Shown: positions 24,962 through 34,394, counted from the first letter of the stretch. The stretch: 64,000 bases of DNA from Propionibacteriaceae bacterium (GCA_031271975.1 JAISUR010000004.1:1-64000), one strand, 5' to 3'. Notes: generated from the letters alone by a model not told the origin. Program-made: numbers and translations.

Positions 24962-25627
24962 ATGGCACCTGCCGCAGACGAAAAGTCGAACGCCAAGATT
25001 CCGGGGGATCTCACCAGCAGCGTTTATCTGCAATTGCGCGAGGACATCCTCGCCGGGGTGTTCCCGGGCGATGTTCCATTGCTGGAAACCTCGCTGGCCA
25101 CCCGTTATGGCATCTCCCGCACCCCGGTACGCGAAGCTCTGTCCCTGCTGGAGCACGACGGCCTGGTGCAACGGGCAGCTCGCGGCTTCCGCATCCGTTC
25201 CGGCTCCGCCCAGGACGTCATGGAAATCTACGAAGCGCGCATCGCCCTCGAATCGGCCGCGTCCGGCTTGGCAGCCAACCGTCGCACGGAGTTGGACGTG
25301 ATCCAGCTCGGCCACGTACAGGAGCGTGCCACGCAGGCCGACACCGAGCCGGAAGTGCGTGCCTTCCAATCCCAGTGGCACGAGTGCGTGTGGCAGGCCG
25401 GCCACAACCAGACCATTGTCACCACGCTCGGCCGCCTGATGGCCCAACTGCATATTTACGACCAGCACATGCCCGATGCCATCAACGACGTCGACACCAG
25501 CAACGAAGAACACGCGGAAATCACCAAGGCCATCCAGTCCCACGACTCCGACCTGGCCCGTACCCTGATGTCCGCCCATCTGGAACGCTCCCGAGACTTA
25601 CGACTGAAATCAATCCTCGTGGACTAG
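24962..25627 (+). CDS. GntR-family regulator (FCD subfamily)
   Basis: 221 residues. The winged helix includes SSVYLQLREDILAGVFPGDVPLLETSLATRYGISRTPVREALSLLEHDGLV. The C-terminal all-helical FCD domain has the metal-site pattern ARIALESAASGLAA...FHxxV-like WHECVWQAGHN and EEHAEITKAIQSHD. It binds a carboxylate-type effector as a rule. GAGAGGG precedes the ATG. It stands alone with its own promoter. Its target is unclear; the downstream exporter is one candidate. Confidence 0.9.
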   Translation: MAPAADEKSNAKIPGDLTSSVYLQLREDILAGVFPGDVPLLETSLATRYGISRTPVREALSLLEHDGLVQRAARGFRIRSGSAQDVMEIYEARIALESAASGLAANRRTELDVIQLGHVQERATQADTEPEVRAFQSQWHECVWQAGHNQTIVTTLGRLMAQLHIYDQHMPDAINDVDTSNEEHAEITKAIQSHDSDLARTLMSAHLERSRDLRLKSILVD

Positions 25628-25714
25628 GGCTGCCCAGCAGGGCATAAGGCACCCAAGACAGCCAAGGATCGGCATCCGGAGTACCTTTCGGGTGGTGTGT
25701 GGGATGCTTGGCGC

Positions 25715-26653
25715 GTGCCAAAAGCAGTCTCCCGTGCACGCTGCGCGATTTACGTCATCATCGCGGGCGTCTTGTTTGGCACCACTGGCACGACGTCTCG
25801 GTTTGCGCCGGAAGGTGCGACGCCGCTGTCGATCGGCTCGGCGCGGGCGGCCTTCGGCGGGATCGTCCTCGGGCTGATCGGCCTGGCCATCTGGGCGAAA
25901 GTACGCCGGGGGCGGACTGCGATCAGGCATCCCCACGGCAAACTCGTCACGGCTGTCACGGTCTTCGCCGCCGCCGTCGGCGTCGCCGCATACCAAGCAA
26001 CGTTCTTCTATGGGACGCTGGTCAACGGTGTCGCCACGGGCACGGTGATCGCACTCGGGTCGTCGCCCTTGTTTGCCGGATTGTTCGAGTGGCTGGTGCT
26101 CAAGCGGCGGCCCGGCTGGATCTGGCTGGCCGCCACCGGGCTCGCGGTCGTCGGTGTCCTGCTGCTCTCTGGGAACGGCAGCTCGGGTGAAGCCACCAAT
26201 CTGCTCGGGGTCGCGGCCTCGGCGACGGCAGGCGCTTGCTACGGCATGTATGTGGTGGCGACGAAAGTGCTGCTGGAAAACGGGTGGCACTCTCAGGACG
26301 CCGTGTCCATATCGCTCGGCGTTGGCGGCGTTCTCGGCCTGATCATGCTGCCTTTCACTGACTTCACTTGGCTGGCCGACCCACGCGGTATCGCGGTCAC
26401 GGCCTGGCTTGGAATCGCGACGATCGTGATCGCCTACACCGTCTTGGGCCGCGGACTGGGCGGTTTGCCCGCCGCCACCGCTGCCACGCTGACACTGGCG
26501 GAACCGGCCACCGCGACCATGCTGGGCGTGTTCGTACTCGGCGAACAACTCGGCATTCCATCCGCTGTGGGCATCGCCCTGATCGTCGTAGCCGTGCTAA
26601 CGCTCAGCCTCCCGAGCCGCGACGACACGGTAGCCAGAGCGGAACTGGGATGA
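25715..26653 (+). CDS. EamA/DMT-family transporter
   Basis: 312 residues from GTG 25715 (GTG 25697 is an alternative), with ten hydrophobic helices in two EamA halves. AGVLFGTTGTTSRF and LTLAEPATATMLGVFVLGEQLG are typical of drug/metabolite exporters such as RhaT/YdcZ/PecM relatives. It likely exports an amino acid or small metabolite. The stop overlaps the following gene by ATGA. Confidence 0.85.
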   Translation: MPKAVSRARCAIYVIIAGVLFGTTGTTSRFAPEGATPLSIGSARAAFGGIVLGLIGLAIWAKVRRGRTAIRHPHGKLVTAVTVFAAAVGVAAYQATFFYGTLVNGVATGTVIALGSSPLFAGLFEWLVLKRRPGWIWLAATGLAVVGVLLLSGNGSSGEATNLLGVAASATAGACYGMYVVATKVLLENGWHSQDAVSISLGVGGVLGLIMLPFTDFTWLADPRGIAVTAWLGIATIVIAYTVLGRGLGGLPAATAATLTLAEPATATMLGVFVLGEQLGIPSAVGIALIVVAVLTLSLPSRDDTVARAELG

Positions 26654-27447
26654 GCGAAGTCGTGGGCGGGCCGTTCGGCACGTTTCTGGTGCGCTCCGGC
26701 CGGACCGAGCAGTCCTGGGTGTATCCGAACGATCCGCTCATGCTCGAATTCGAGTATGTGCAGCGCATCGCGGAAGCTTTGGAAGCCTGCGTCATCCCGC
26801 GCGGAGGGCCCGTCCGCGTGGTGCACGTTGGCGGCGGCGGGCTGTCGCTGCCGCGCTACATCGCCGCCCGCCGTCCCGGGACAGCGCAGGTCGTCCTGGA
26901 GCCCGATGCCGACTTGGTCGAACAGGTGCGTGCCCGCATCCCGCTGCCACCGCGTTCCGGCATCCGCATCCGCATCGTGGACGGGCTGGCGGGTATCGCT
27001 GAAATGCCGGACGACTACGCCGATTGCATCATCCTGGACGCTTTCGCCGGGGCCAGCGTGCCGCCCGAATTGGTCACGCAAACCTATTTCGCCGACTTGG
27101 CGCGGGTGCTGCGTCCCGAAGGGTTATTCGTCGCAAACCTCACGGATCGCGGACCTTTCGAATGGTCGCGCCGGGTGATGAGCGGTGTCGTCCAGCAGTG
27201 GCCCCACGTGGCCATGAGCGCGGAGACACCAGTGTGGCGCGGCCGCCGCTTCGGCAACCTGGTGGCCCTGGCCAGCCCGGATTCGCTGCCAACCCTCGAC
27301 TTGGAGCGGGCCCTGCTCAAGGCGGCATTCCCGCACCGGCTCGCCAGCGGCAAGGAGTTGACCGCGTGGGTCGGGAAGGCGGACCCCTTCACCGTGGCGG
27401 ACGCGATCCCGTCCCCAGACCCTTTCGCCCGGGGCTGGTTTACCTGA
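26650..27447 (+). CDS. Spermidine-synthase-like methyltransferase-fold protein
   Basis: 265 residues with a Rossmann-type aminopropyltransferase/methyltransferase fold: VVHVGGGGLSLPRYIA, VVLEPDADLVEQVR, and IILDAFAGASVPPEL in the place of the active-site Asp region. Compared with spermidine synthase it lacks the N-terminal beta-hairpin domain and several polyamine-site residues, as do many actinobacterial 'spermidine synthase-like' proteins. Real activity is therefore uncertain. It is translationally coupled to the EamA exporter, so the two may act on the same metabolite. Confidence 0.7.
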   Translation: MSEVVGGPFGTFLVRSGRTEQSWVYPNDPLMLEFEYVQRIAEALEACVIPRGGPVRVVHVGGGGLSLPRYIAARRPGTAQVVLEPDADLVEQVRARIPLPPRSGIRIRIVDGLAGIAEMPDDYADCIILDAFAGASVPPELVTQTYFADLARVLRPEGLFVANLTDRGPFEWSRRVMSGVVQQWPHVAMSAETPVWRGRRFGNLVALASPDSLPTLDLERALLKAAFPHRLASGKELTAWVGKADPFTVADAIPSPDPFARGWFT

Positions 27448-27506
27448 GGGACAACCCACCCGGTCGTGCCGGACAACCCCTCCTGTCGTGCCGGTAAACC
27501 CAACTT

Positions 27507-27709
27507 GTCATCCCGGACTCGTTCCGGGATCTCGGACGTAGTCCGTGTGCCCCGCCAGGGGCACCCCTGCGGGCTGCATGGGACTTCGTCCCAAGATGCC
27601 GGAACACCACCCCACAAAGTATCTTCGATACTTTGCGGGGGCCCCGGGAACAAGTCCGGCATGACGGGTCGGGTTGTCCGGGATGACGGAGTCAGTCCGG
27701 GGGATGACA
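27507..27709. repeat. Palindromic repeat copy with nested hairpin, upstream of pyrE
   Basis: GTCATCCCGGACTCGTTCCG, CGGACgtaGTCCG, GTGCCCC/GGGGCAC, CCCCTGCGGGgtGCATGGGAC and GGGACttcGTCCC in series. CCGGAAC, the 43-base hairpin insert 27606-27648 (CCCACAAAGTA...TACTTTGCGGGG) and a second AAC follow. Degenerate GTCGTGCCGG units lie before it (27460-27493). The repeat reaches to within 20 bases of the pyrE start, so its promoter overlaps repeat DNA. Confidence 0.85.
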
Positions 27710-27727
27710 GGCGCTATCGTGTACCGC

Positions 27728-28267
27728 ATGAGTGAACGCGAGTTGCTGCTCGACGCGATCAAGGCGTTGGCGGTCGTCCACGGGCGGGTCACGCTCGCCT
27801 CCGGCAAAGAAGCGGACTATTACGTGGACTTGCGCCGCGTGACTCTCGATGGGCAGGCGGCGCCGCTGGTCGGGGCGGTCATGCGGCAGTTGACGTCCGA
27901 CCTGGACTACGAGGCGGCCGGCGGGCTTACGCTGGGCGCTGATCCGGTCGCCGTCGCCATGTTGCATGACGCCGCGCACGCGGGGCAGCGGTTGGACGCG
28001 TTCGTCGTCCGCAAGGAATCCAAGGCCCACGGTCTGCAGCGTCGCATCGAAGGCACCGAAGTGGCTGGACGCAAAGTGCTCGTCGTCGAAGACACATCCA
28101 CCACCGGCGGTTCGGTCATGACCGCCGTCGAAGCGGTGCGCGAAGCAGGCGCGGAAGTGGTGGCCGTGGCCGTGATCGTCGACCGTGACACCGGGGCCCG
28201 GCAACGCATCGAAGCCGCCGGAATCCCTTATCGCTACGCGTTCGGCCTAAGCGACCTGGGGCTGTGA
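27728..28267 (+). CDS. pyrE: Orotate phosphoribosyltransferase
   Basis: 179 residues. It condenses orotate with PRPP to make OMP in pyrimidine synthesis. The PRPP-binding motif VLVVEDTSTTGGS is near residue 118. LASGKEADYYVDLRR and FVVRKESKAHG are also typical. No ribosome site precedes ATG 27728, but TATCGT at 27715-27720 fits a leaderless start. The stop lies 11 bases from the convergent proline dehydrogenase gene. Confidence 0.93.
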   Translation: MSERELLLDAIKALAVVHGRVTLASGKEADYYVDLRRVTLDGQAAPLVGAVMRQLTSDLDYEAAGGLTLGADPVAVAMLHDAAHAGQRLDAFVVRKESKAHGLQRRIEGTEVAGRKVLVVEDTSTTGGSVMTAVEAVREAGAEVVAVAVIVDRDTGARQRIEAAGIPYRYAFGLSDLGL

Positions 28268-28278
28268 CGCCCGCGTTC

Positions 28279-29214
28279 CTACTTGCCGAGGATGGCCTCG
28301 GGGACTGCGCGCAGGAAGAAGATCAGGTTGGCGGGCTTCTCGGCCAAGCGGCGCACGAAGTAGCCCCACCAGTCGGTGCCGACCGGCACGTACACCGTCA
28401 CCTTGTAGCCGGCGTCGGCCAGGCGCTGTTGCTCGTCGGCGCGGATGCCGTACAGCATCTGGAACTCAAACGAATCGGCGTTGCGGCCCTGCCGCAGGGC
28501 GATCTCGGTGGCGGCCTGGATCATCTTCGGATCGTGTGAGGCGATCATCGGGCGGCCCTCGCCCTCCATGAGGATCTTCAACGAGCGGATGTAGGCCGCG
28601 TCGACTGCCTTCGGGCCCTGGAAGGCCACCTCGGCGGGCTCGGCGTAGGCGCCCTTGCACAGCCGGATGCGGGAACCCTTGGTGGCATAGCGCTTGGCGT
28701 CTTCCTCGGTGCGGTGCAGGTAGGCCTGCAACACGGTGCCGACCCACGGATACACTTCGCGCAGCCGGTCGACGACACGGAGCGTGGCGTCGGTGGCGGT
28801 GTGGTCTTCCATGTCGACCGTCATCGTCGTGCCGGCCTCGTTAAGGGCGTCGCAAACCGCTTTCGCGTTGTTGAAGGCGACATTCTCGCCGTCTTCGAGA
28901 CCCAAGCCCAGCGCCGTCAGCTTCACCGACATTTCAGCGTGTGTCAGCAGATCGGCCGCTTTGAGCTGCCGGATCAACTCCAGGCACGCGTCGCGGGACG
29001 CCTCGGCCTGAGCCAGGTTCGTCGTGTCCTCGCCGAGATAGTCGATCGTGGCGTATAGCCCCTTCGCCTTCAAATCGGTGATCGCCCGGATGCAGTCGGC
29101 GAACTCCTCGCCAGAGACGAAGCGGTTCACCACCTTGCGGGTCACCGGTAGTTTGACGACGATCGCCTTGATTTTCTCGGACCGGGCCATGGCCAAAAGA
29201 ACAGAACGAAGCAC
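28279..29214 (-). CDS. putB: Proline dehydrogenase (monofunctional)
   Basis: A 311-residue FAD-dependent barrel that oxidises proline to pyrroline-5-carboxylate. RLCKGAYAEPAEVAF, MLYGIR and YVPVGTDWWGYFVRRLAEKP are the characteristic stretches near the C-terminal end. GTG 29214 is chosen as start because AAGGAGG lies four bases upstream. No P5C dehydrogenase gene is adjacent. The gene is divergent from the urea importer, with a 226-base space between that contains a hairpin. Confidence 0.88.
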   Translation of the reverse strand: MLRSVLLAMARSEKIKAIVVKLPVTRKVVNRFVSGEEFADCIRAITDLKAKGLYATIDYLGEDTTNLAQAEASRDACLELIRQLKAADLLTHAEMSVKLTALGLGLEDGENVAFNNAKAVCDALNEAGTTMTVDMEDHTATDATLRVVDRLREVYPWVGTVLQAYLHRTEEDAKRYATKGSRIRLCKGAYAEPAEVAFQGPKAVDAAYIRSLKILMEGEGRPMIASHDPKMIQAATEIALRQGRNADSFEFQMLYGIRADEQQRLADAGYKVTVYVPVGTDWWGYFVRRLAEKPANLIFFLRAVPEAILGK

Positions 29215-29369
29215 TTTTCCTCCTTGAACTGCTGTCACGTTACCGGGTGATTGTCCTACCAATCGACCTTGGAACGGAAATCGAGACAACTCCCACCGTC
29301 TGAAATCCGCCTGAAACAGCCCGGTTACGGTCTCTTCACGCAAGTCGAACACACTGCCACTAGCAAGGA

Positions 29370-29398
29370 CGCCGCAGGCTGGGTAAGAGCCTGCGGCG
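29370..29398 (+). other. Hairpin in the putB-urtA space
   Basis: CGCCGCAGGC and GCCTGCGGCG pair perfectly around TGGGTAAGA, 43 bases before urtA. It may be part of the urt leader. I see no T-run and no known riboswitch core. The 226-base divergent region shows no clear -35/-10 pair for urtA. Confidence 0.45.
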
Positions 29399-29440
29399 CC
29401 TTCGACTCTAGGGCTCACAGCAGTAGAAAGGGTGTTCGCC

Positions 29441-30721
29441 TTGTTAGAGAAGAAATCAATTGTAGCCGTGCTGTCACTCGCGGCGCTAGCGCTGTCGCTG
29501 ACGGCGTGCGGCGCCTCTGTCGACGAGATCAGCGCGGAACCGACCGGCGACACGTCCGCGGCGGACATCGCCGGTGCGGCGTCCTGCGTCGATACGTCGG
29601 GATCAAGCGTCAAGATCGGCTTCGTCAACTCCCTGTCCGGCACGATGGCCATCTCCGAAAAGACCGTATCCAACTCGCTGACTATGGCGGCCGAAGAAAT
29701 CAACGCGGCCGGCGGCGTGCTCGGCAAGCAGCTGGAAATCGTGCAGGAGGACGGCGCCTCCGAGCCGACCATCTTCGCGGAAAAGGCTGAAAAGCTGATC
29801 TCCTCCGACTGTGTCGCGGCCGTCTTCGGCGGTTGGACGTCCGCTTCCCGTAAAGCCATGCTCCCCGTCTTCGAAGAGAAGAAGTCCCTGCTGTTCTACC
29901 CTGTGCAGTACGAAGGGCTTGAAGCCAGCCCCAACATTTTCTACACCGGCGCGACCACCAACCAGCAGATCCTCCCCGGCATGGACTATCTCAAGTCGAT
30001 CGGCGTCACCAAGCTCTTCCTCGTGGGCTCCGACTATGTGTTCCCCCGCACGGCGAACAAGGAAATCGTCGCCTATTCAGGCGCCAACGGCATCGAGATC
30101 GTCGGCGAAGAGTACGCCCCGCTGGGCCACACCGACTTCGCCACAATCGTCAACAAGCTGAAGAGCTCCGGGGCGGATGCCGTCTTCAACACGTTGAACG
30201 GCGACTCGAACGTGGCCTTCTTCAAGGAGTACAACAACGCCGGGCTGAAGGCCGCTGACATGCCGGTCATCTCCGTGTCCATCGCAGAAGAAGAAGTCGG
30301 CGGCATCGGCGTGGAGAACATCGTCGGGCAGTTGACCGCGTGGAACTACTACCAGACGGTCGAGTCCGCGGACAATGAGAAGTTCGTCGCCGCGTTCAAG
30401 GCCAAGTACGGCGCCAGCTCGGTGACTTCCGATCCGATGGAGGCCGCTTACACCTCCCTGTATCTGTGGAAACTGATGGTCGAGAAGGCCGGCTCGTTCG
30501 AGGTGGCCGCCATCCAAGCCGCCGCCGACGGGGTGGAGTTCAACGCCCCCGAGGGCAAAGTTGTGGTGAACGGCGAGAACCACCACATCGCCAAGACGGC
30601 CTATATCGGCGAGATCCGGGAGGACGGTTTGATCTACGCGATCTGGACGTCCGACGGCGCGATCGAACCCGATCCGTTCCTGACCAACTACCCGTGGGCC
30701 GCAGGCCTGACGGAAAGCTAA
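29441..30721 (+). CDS. urtA: Urea ABC transporter substrate-binding protein
   Basis: 426 residues. The signal peptide [21 protein letters not shown] has a lipobox. The mature receptor reads [17 protein letters not shown] and has [10 protein letters not shown] and [12 protein letters not shown], hallmarks of UrtA rather than branched-chain amino-acid receptors. TTG 29441 is preferred as start because AGAAAGG lies eight bases before it. GTG 29432 directly abuts that ribosome site. It heads a complete urtABCDE operon. No urease genes are in the window, so urea use depends on genes elsewhere. Confidence 0.88.
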   Translation: MLEKKSIVAVLSLAALALSLTACGASVDEISAEPTGDTSAADIAGAASCVDTSGSSVKIGFVNSLSGTMAISEKTVSNSLTMAAEEINAAGGVLGKQLEIVQEDGASEPTIFAEKAEKLISSDCVAAVFGGWTSASRKAMLPVFEEKKSLLFYPVQYEGLEASPNIFYTGATTNQQILPGMDYLKSIGVTKLFLVGSDYVFPRTANKEIVAYSGANGIEIVGEEYAPLGHTDFATIVNKLKSSGADAVFNTLNGDSNVAFFKEYNNAGLKAADMPVISVSIAEEEVGGIGVENIVGQLTAWNYYQTVESADNEKFVAAFKAKYGASSVTSDPMEAAYTSLYLWKLMVEKAGSFEVAAIQAAADGVEFNAPEGKVVVNGENHHIAKTAYIGEIREDGLIYAIWTSDGAIEPDPFLTNYPWAAGLTES

Positions 30722-30730
30722 GGGTTTAAC

Positions 30731-30760
30731 GGTGGGGCAGGGCTGCGAACCTGCCCCACC
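30731..30760 (+). other. Intercistronic hairpin between urtA and urtB
   Basis: GGTGGGGCAGG and CCTGCCCCACC form 11 perfect pairs around an eight-base loop. The position matches the hairpin behind the sugar-binding protein gene at 16.7 kb. Confidence 0.65.
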
Positions 30761-30780
30761 AACCCGGAAGGACCCCCTGC

Positions 30781-31665
30781 ATGGACGCGGCAATCGCCCA
30801 GCTCATCGCTGGCGTCTCGCTCGGCTCGATTCTGCTGCTCGCGGCGCTCGGGCTTTCCCTCACGTTCGGGCAGATGGGCGTGATCAACAACGCCCACGGC
30901 GAATTCATGATGGCCGGCGCCTACACGTCATATTGCGTGGCCCAGGTGATTCCCGACCCGACTTGGGCGCTGTGGATATCGCTGCCCGTGGGCTTCCTGG
31001 TCGGCGGGCTGCTGGGCCTGGTGTTGGAGGTGGCGCTGATCCAGCGGATGCGGCTGCGGCCGTTGGACACGCTGCTGGCCACGTTCGGTGTCGCGTTGGT
31101 GCTGCAACAGTTGGCCAAGGACATTTTCGGCCCGCAACCCGTCTACGCGCAGGCTCCCGGCTGGCTGTCCGGCCCAGTGGAGATCTTGGGGCAATCCGTG
31201 CCCGCGACCCGGGTCTTCATCTTCTTCCTGGCGATCTTCGCCGTGGCCGCCCTTTACGCCGTGTTGCGCCTCACGCCGTTGGGACGCCAAATCCGCGCGG
31301 CGATGCAAAACCGGGACTTGGCGGAAGCCTCCGGCATTTCCACCCGCGGCGTCGACCACGTCACGTTCTTCCTCGGTTCCGGCATTGCCGGATTGGCCGG
31401 GGTGGCCGCTACGTTGATGGATGCGATCAGCTTCAACTTGGGCACCGGCAAAATCGTGGACGCGTTTCTGGTGGTCGTAGCGGGCGGGGTTGGACAACTC
31501 AAGGGCGCGATCATCGCCGCGTTTGGCTTGGGCCTGCTGCAGGCAGGCATCGAATACTCCACATCGACATCCTTGGCGAAAGTGCTGGTGTTCCTCGCCG
31601 TCGTCGTCTTCCTGCAGGTCCGGCCGCAGGGCCTGGTCGCGCTGCGCACGAGGAGCCTGGCATGA
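30781..31665 (+). CDS. urtB: Urea ABC transporter permease UrtB
   Basis: 294 residues with about eight helices, LivH-like. LTFGQMGVINNAHGEFMMAGAY is the conserved N-terminal stretch, and AGGVGQLKGAIIAAFGLGLLQAGIEY the C-terminal one. GGAAGGA precedes the ATG. The stop overlaps urtC as ATGA. It forms the membrane channel with UrtC. Confidence 0.92.
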   Translation: MDAAIAQLIAGVSLGSILLLAALGLSLTFGQMGVINNAHGEFMMAGAYTSYCVAQVIPDPTWALWISLPVGFLVGGLLGLVLEVALIQRMRLRPLDTLLATFGVALVLQQLAKDIFGPQPVYAQAPGWLSGPVEILGQSVPATRVFIFFLAIFAVAALYAVLRLTPLGRQIRAAMQNRDLAEASGISTRGVDHVTFFLGSGIAGLAGVAATLMDAISFNLGTGKIVDAFLVVVAGGVGQLKGAIIAAFGLGLLQAGIEYSTSTSLAKVLVFLAVVVFLQVRPQGLVALRTRSLA

Positions 31666-32714
31666 AGCTGGTTTGGCAAAGCAAGTGGACTTTGTGGGCG
31701 GGTTTGGCCGTGGCCGTCATCGCGGTCGTCCTCGCCCCGCTGCTGCTCAACGACTTCCGGCTGGCGCTGCTGGCCAAGTATCTGTGCTACGCGATGGTTG
31801 CCGTCGGCATCGGCCTGGCTTGGGGCCAGGGCGGCATGCTTACGCTCGGCCAAGGGCTGTTCTTCGGCTTGGGCGGCTACATCATGGCGATGCACATGAA
31901 GCTCGCCGACGCGAAGGGCGGCGTACCCGACTTCATGTCGCTGTACGGCACAGGCGAGGTCCCCATCTGGTGGGAGCCGTTCCGGTCCCCGGGCGTGACG
32001 CTGGTCGCCATCGTGGCCGTGCCGGCGCTGGCCGCGCTGATTCTCGGCTGGGCGGTGTTCACCCGCGGCGTGCGCGGTGCCTACTTCGCGATCCTGTCGC
32101 AAGCGCTGGTCTATGCGTTCGCGCTGCTGCTCGTCAACCAGCAGCAGACCACGGGCGGCACGAACGGGTTGAACGGCTTCAAGGGCTTCTTCGGCTTGGC
32201 CCTGTCGGACCCGGCGAACAAGCGCATGCTCTATTTCATCGCCGCCGGGGTGCTGGTGGCGATGGTCATCGCTACCAGGGCTTTGATGCGCTCCCGCTTC
32301 GGCGAGCTGCTGATCGCGGTGCGAGACCAGGAAAACCGGGTGCGTTTCCTCGGTTACGACCCAGCTTGGACGAAGGTCTTCGCGTACGTCATCGCGGCGG
32401 TGTTCGCGGGGATCGGCGGCGCGCTGTTCGTGCCCATCGTGGGCATCATCTCACCCGCGAACGTGGGTGTCACCCCGTCCATCCTGTTCCTGGCGGGGGT
32501 GGTCATCGGCGGGCGTACGACGCTGCTCGGCCCGGTGCTCGGCACGATCGGATTGCGCTTCGTCGAGACGCAGTTGTCGGAGACCTATCCGGCCTTTTGG
32601 ACGTATTTCCAGGGCGCGTTGTTCATCTTGGTGATCTGTTTCCTGCCGCAGGGCATGGCTTCGATTGGCACGTGGCTGAAATGGCTGCGCAGACGCCGGG
32701 AGGTGACGGCATGA
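31662..32714 (+). CDS. urtC: Urea ABC transporter permease UrtC
   Basis: 350 residues with about nine helices, LivM-like. WGQGGMLTLGQGLFFGLGGYIMAMHM and NQQQTTGGTNGLNGFKGFFG are typical of UrtC. The start at 31662 follows CGAGGAG and overlaps the urtB stop. The stop overlaps urtD as ATGA. Confidence 0.92.
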   Translation: MKLVWQSKWTLWAGLAVAVIAVVLAPLLLNDFRLALLAKYLCYAMVAVGIGLAWGQGGMLTLGQGLFFGLGGYIMAMHMKLADAKGGVPDFMSLYGTGEVPIWWEPFRSPGVTLVAIVAVPALAALILGWAVFTRGVRGAYFAILSQALVYAFALLLVNQQQTTGGTNGLNGFKGFFGLALSDPANKRMLYFIAAGVLVAMVIATRALMRSRFGELLIAVRDQENRVRFLGYDPAWTKVFAYVIAAVFAGIGGALFVPIVGIISPANVGVTPSILFLAGVVIGGRTTLLGPVLGTIGLRFVETQLSETYPAFWTYFQGALFILVICFLPQGMASIGTWLKWLRRRREVTA

Positions 32715-33601
32715 GTGCGGCTGCGGTGGAACGAATCGCGCACGACTACCTGGAGGTCCGCGGCCTCGTCGTCGACTTCGACGGATTCCACGCCGTTGAC
32801 GGCGTCGACCTGACCGTCACGAAAGGCGACCTGCGTTTTCTGATCGGGCCGAACGGCGCCGGCAAGACGACGATCATCGACGCGATCACCGGGCTGACAA
32901 AAGCCACCGGCTCGGCCGTCTTCGGCGTCGAGTTGCTGGGCATGGCCACACACCGGATCGTCCGCGCCGGAGTGGGCCGCACCTTCCAGACCGCGTCCGT
33001 CATCGAGGACCTGACCGTCCTGCAAAACCTGGATATCGCCGCCGGGATGCGCCGCCGCCGGCTGACGCTGTTGCGGGCCCGCAAATCGACGCCGCCGGAA
33101 GTGACCGCGGCCCTGGAGACAATCGGGCTGGCCGAGCATGCCGACAAGCGGGCGGGCACCCTCGCGCATGGGCAAAAGCAGTGGTTGGAGATTGGCATGC
33201 TGCTCGTGCAAGACGCGCGGTTGCTGCTGTTGGACGAGCCGGTAGCCGGGATGAGCGCCGAAGAGCGGCAGCAAACCGGCGAGCTGTTGCAGCACATCGC
33301 CCAGACGCGCACCATCGTCGTGGTGGAGCACGACATGGAGTTTCTGCGCAGCTTTGCCGATTCCGTGACCGTCCTGCACCAAGGCAAGGTGATCGCGGAA
33401 GGCTCGGTCGCCGAAGTGCAGGCCGATCCGAAGGTCATCGAGGTCTATTTGGGCCCGTCCGAGACATTCGCCCCAGCCGCCGAACGACCGCCGAAGGAAC
33501 GCCCGAAAGTGACCGGGCCGTCGCGGCCGGTTGCGACGGCTCCGGAGAAGTTCCGCCCGCCGCGAAAGATCACGCCACCGACGGGAGGCGCGGATGCTTA
33601 G
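32711..33601 (+). CDS. urtD: Urea ABC transporter ATPase UrtD
   Basis: 296 residues. Walker A is GPNGAGKTT, the signature is the UrtD-typical LAHGQKQWLEIGM in place of LSGGQ, and Walker B is LLLLDEPVAGM. It is an ATP-binding subunit of the urea importer. The last 45 or so residues (after VYLGPSETF) are a Pro/Arg-rich extension not usual in UrtD, where the protein normally ends soon after VEVYLG. The tail overlaps the ribosome site and start of urtE by eight bases. Confidence 0.92.
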   Translation: MSAAAVERIAHDYLEVRGLVVDFDGFHAVDGVDLTVTKGDLRFLIGPNGAGKTTIIDAITGLTKATGSAVFGVELLGMATHRIVRAGVGRTFQTASVIEDLTVLQNLDIAAGMRRRRLTLLRARKSTPPEVTAALETIGLAEHADKRAGTLAHGQKQWLEIGMLLVQDARLLLLDEPVAGMSAEERQQTGELLQHIAQTRTIVVVEHDMEFLRSFADSVTVLHQGKVIAEGSVAEVQADPKVIEVYLGPSETFAPAAERPPKERPKVTGPSRPVATAPEKFRPPRKITPPTGGADA

Positions 33602-34286
33602 CCTCGAAAACGTGTCCACGGGCTACGGCCGCGTACGTGTGGTGCACGACATCTCGCTCCACGTTCCGGAAGGTTCCCTTTTCGCGGTGATGGGCAACAA
33701 CGGCGCGGGCAAGACCACGCTGCTGCGCGCAGTCTTGGGCCTGCGTCCGGCGAAGAAGGGCAAGATCCTGTTCCAAGGCGAGGACATCACCAAGGCCAAG
33801 ACCTTCCAACGGGTACGGCGCGGCCTCGCGTACGTGCCGCAGGGCCAACAAGCGTTCGGCCAGTTGAGCACGAGGGAGAACTTGCAGTTGATCGCCGACC
33901 AATACGGCTCGGCCGGCCACAAACGGGTCAACGAAGCCCTGGACCTCTTCCCGGCCCTGAAAGACCTGCTGGGCCGCCGCGCCGGCCTGCTCTCCGGAGG
34001 CCAGCGCCAGCAACTGGCCATCGCCCGGGCCTTGATCTCCGGCCCCAAGATGATCGTCCTCGACGAGCCCACCGAAGGCATCCAACCCTCCGTGGTCCAC
34101 GAAATCGAGCAAGCCATCGCGGCCCTGGTTTCCAGCGGCCTGTCCGTCTTGATGGTGGAACAACACGTCGGCTTCGCCCTGGGCATAGCCAGCGACTACC
34201 TGGTGATGGCCTCCGGCCGAGCCGTCTCGGAAGGCCAGGGCGGGGCCGCCGCCGCAGAAAGCGTGCGGGCCGCCATGGCCCTGTAA
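33594..34286 (+). CDS. urtE: Urea ABC transporter ATPase UrtE
   Basis: 230 residues. Walker A is GNNGAGKTT, the signature is LLSGGQRQQLAIARAL and Walker B is MIVLDEPTEGIQP, with MVEQHVGFA after it. It is the second ATPase of the importer. GGGAGG precedes ATG 33594, which lies inside the end of urtD. It is the last gene of the operon; a bidirectional hairpin at 34415-34453 probably ends transcription. Confidence 0.92.
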   Translation: MLSLENVSTGYGRVRVVHDISLHVPEGSLFAVMGNNGAGKTTLLRAVLGLRPAKKGKILFQGEDITKAKTFQRVRRGLAYVPQGQQAFGQLSTRENLQLIADQYGSAGHKRVNEALDLFPALKDLLGRRAGLLSGGQRQQLAIARALISGPKMIVLDEPTEGIQPSVVHEIEQAIAALVSSGLSVLMVEQHVGFALGIASDYLVMASGRAVSEGQGGAAAAESVRAAMAL

Positions 34287-34352
34287 CGCGCCGTGCGCGG
34301 AAAGGCCCTGCACGCCCGCCTTCGTCATCCCAACCGACGGGCTCGCGTCGCT

Positions 34353-34394
34353 GCGGAGGGAACTCCTCCAGTACCGCGAGCGCGAAGCGCTCTC
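34353..34394. repeat. Second repeat family, copy 1
   Basis: A 42-base unit GCGGAGGGAACTCCTCCAG... with two hairpins, GGAGggaaCTCC and GAGCGCgaaGCGCTC. An almost identical copy (one change) lies at 37391-37432. Lone GAGCGC hairpins are at 13408-13426 and 41524-41542. Confidence 0.75.

Noticed and set aside
29340-29440. A riboswitch (guanidine or similar) before urtA
   Set aside because: There is a perfect ten-pair hairpin and a CTAGGG string, but the conserved core sequences of the guanidine classes are not there, and the arrangement does not fit. Left as an unassigned hairpin.
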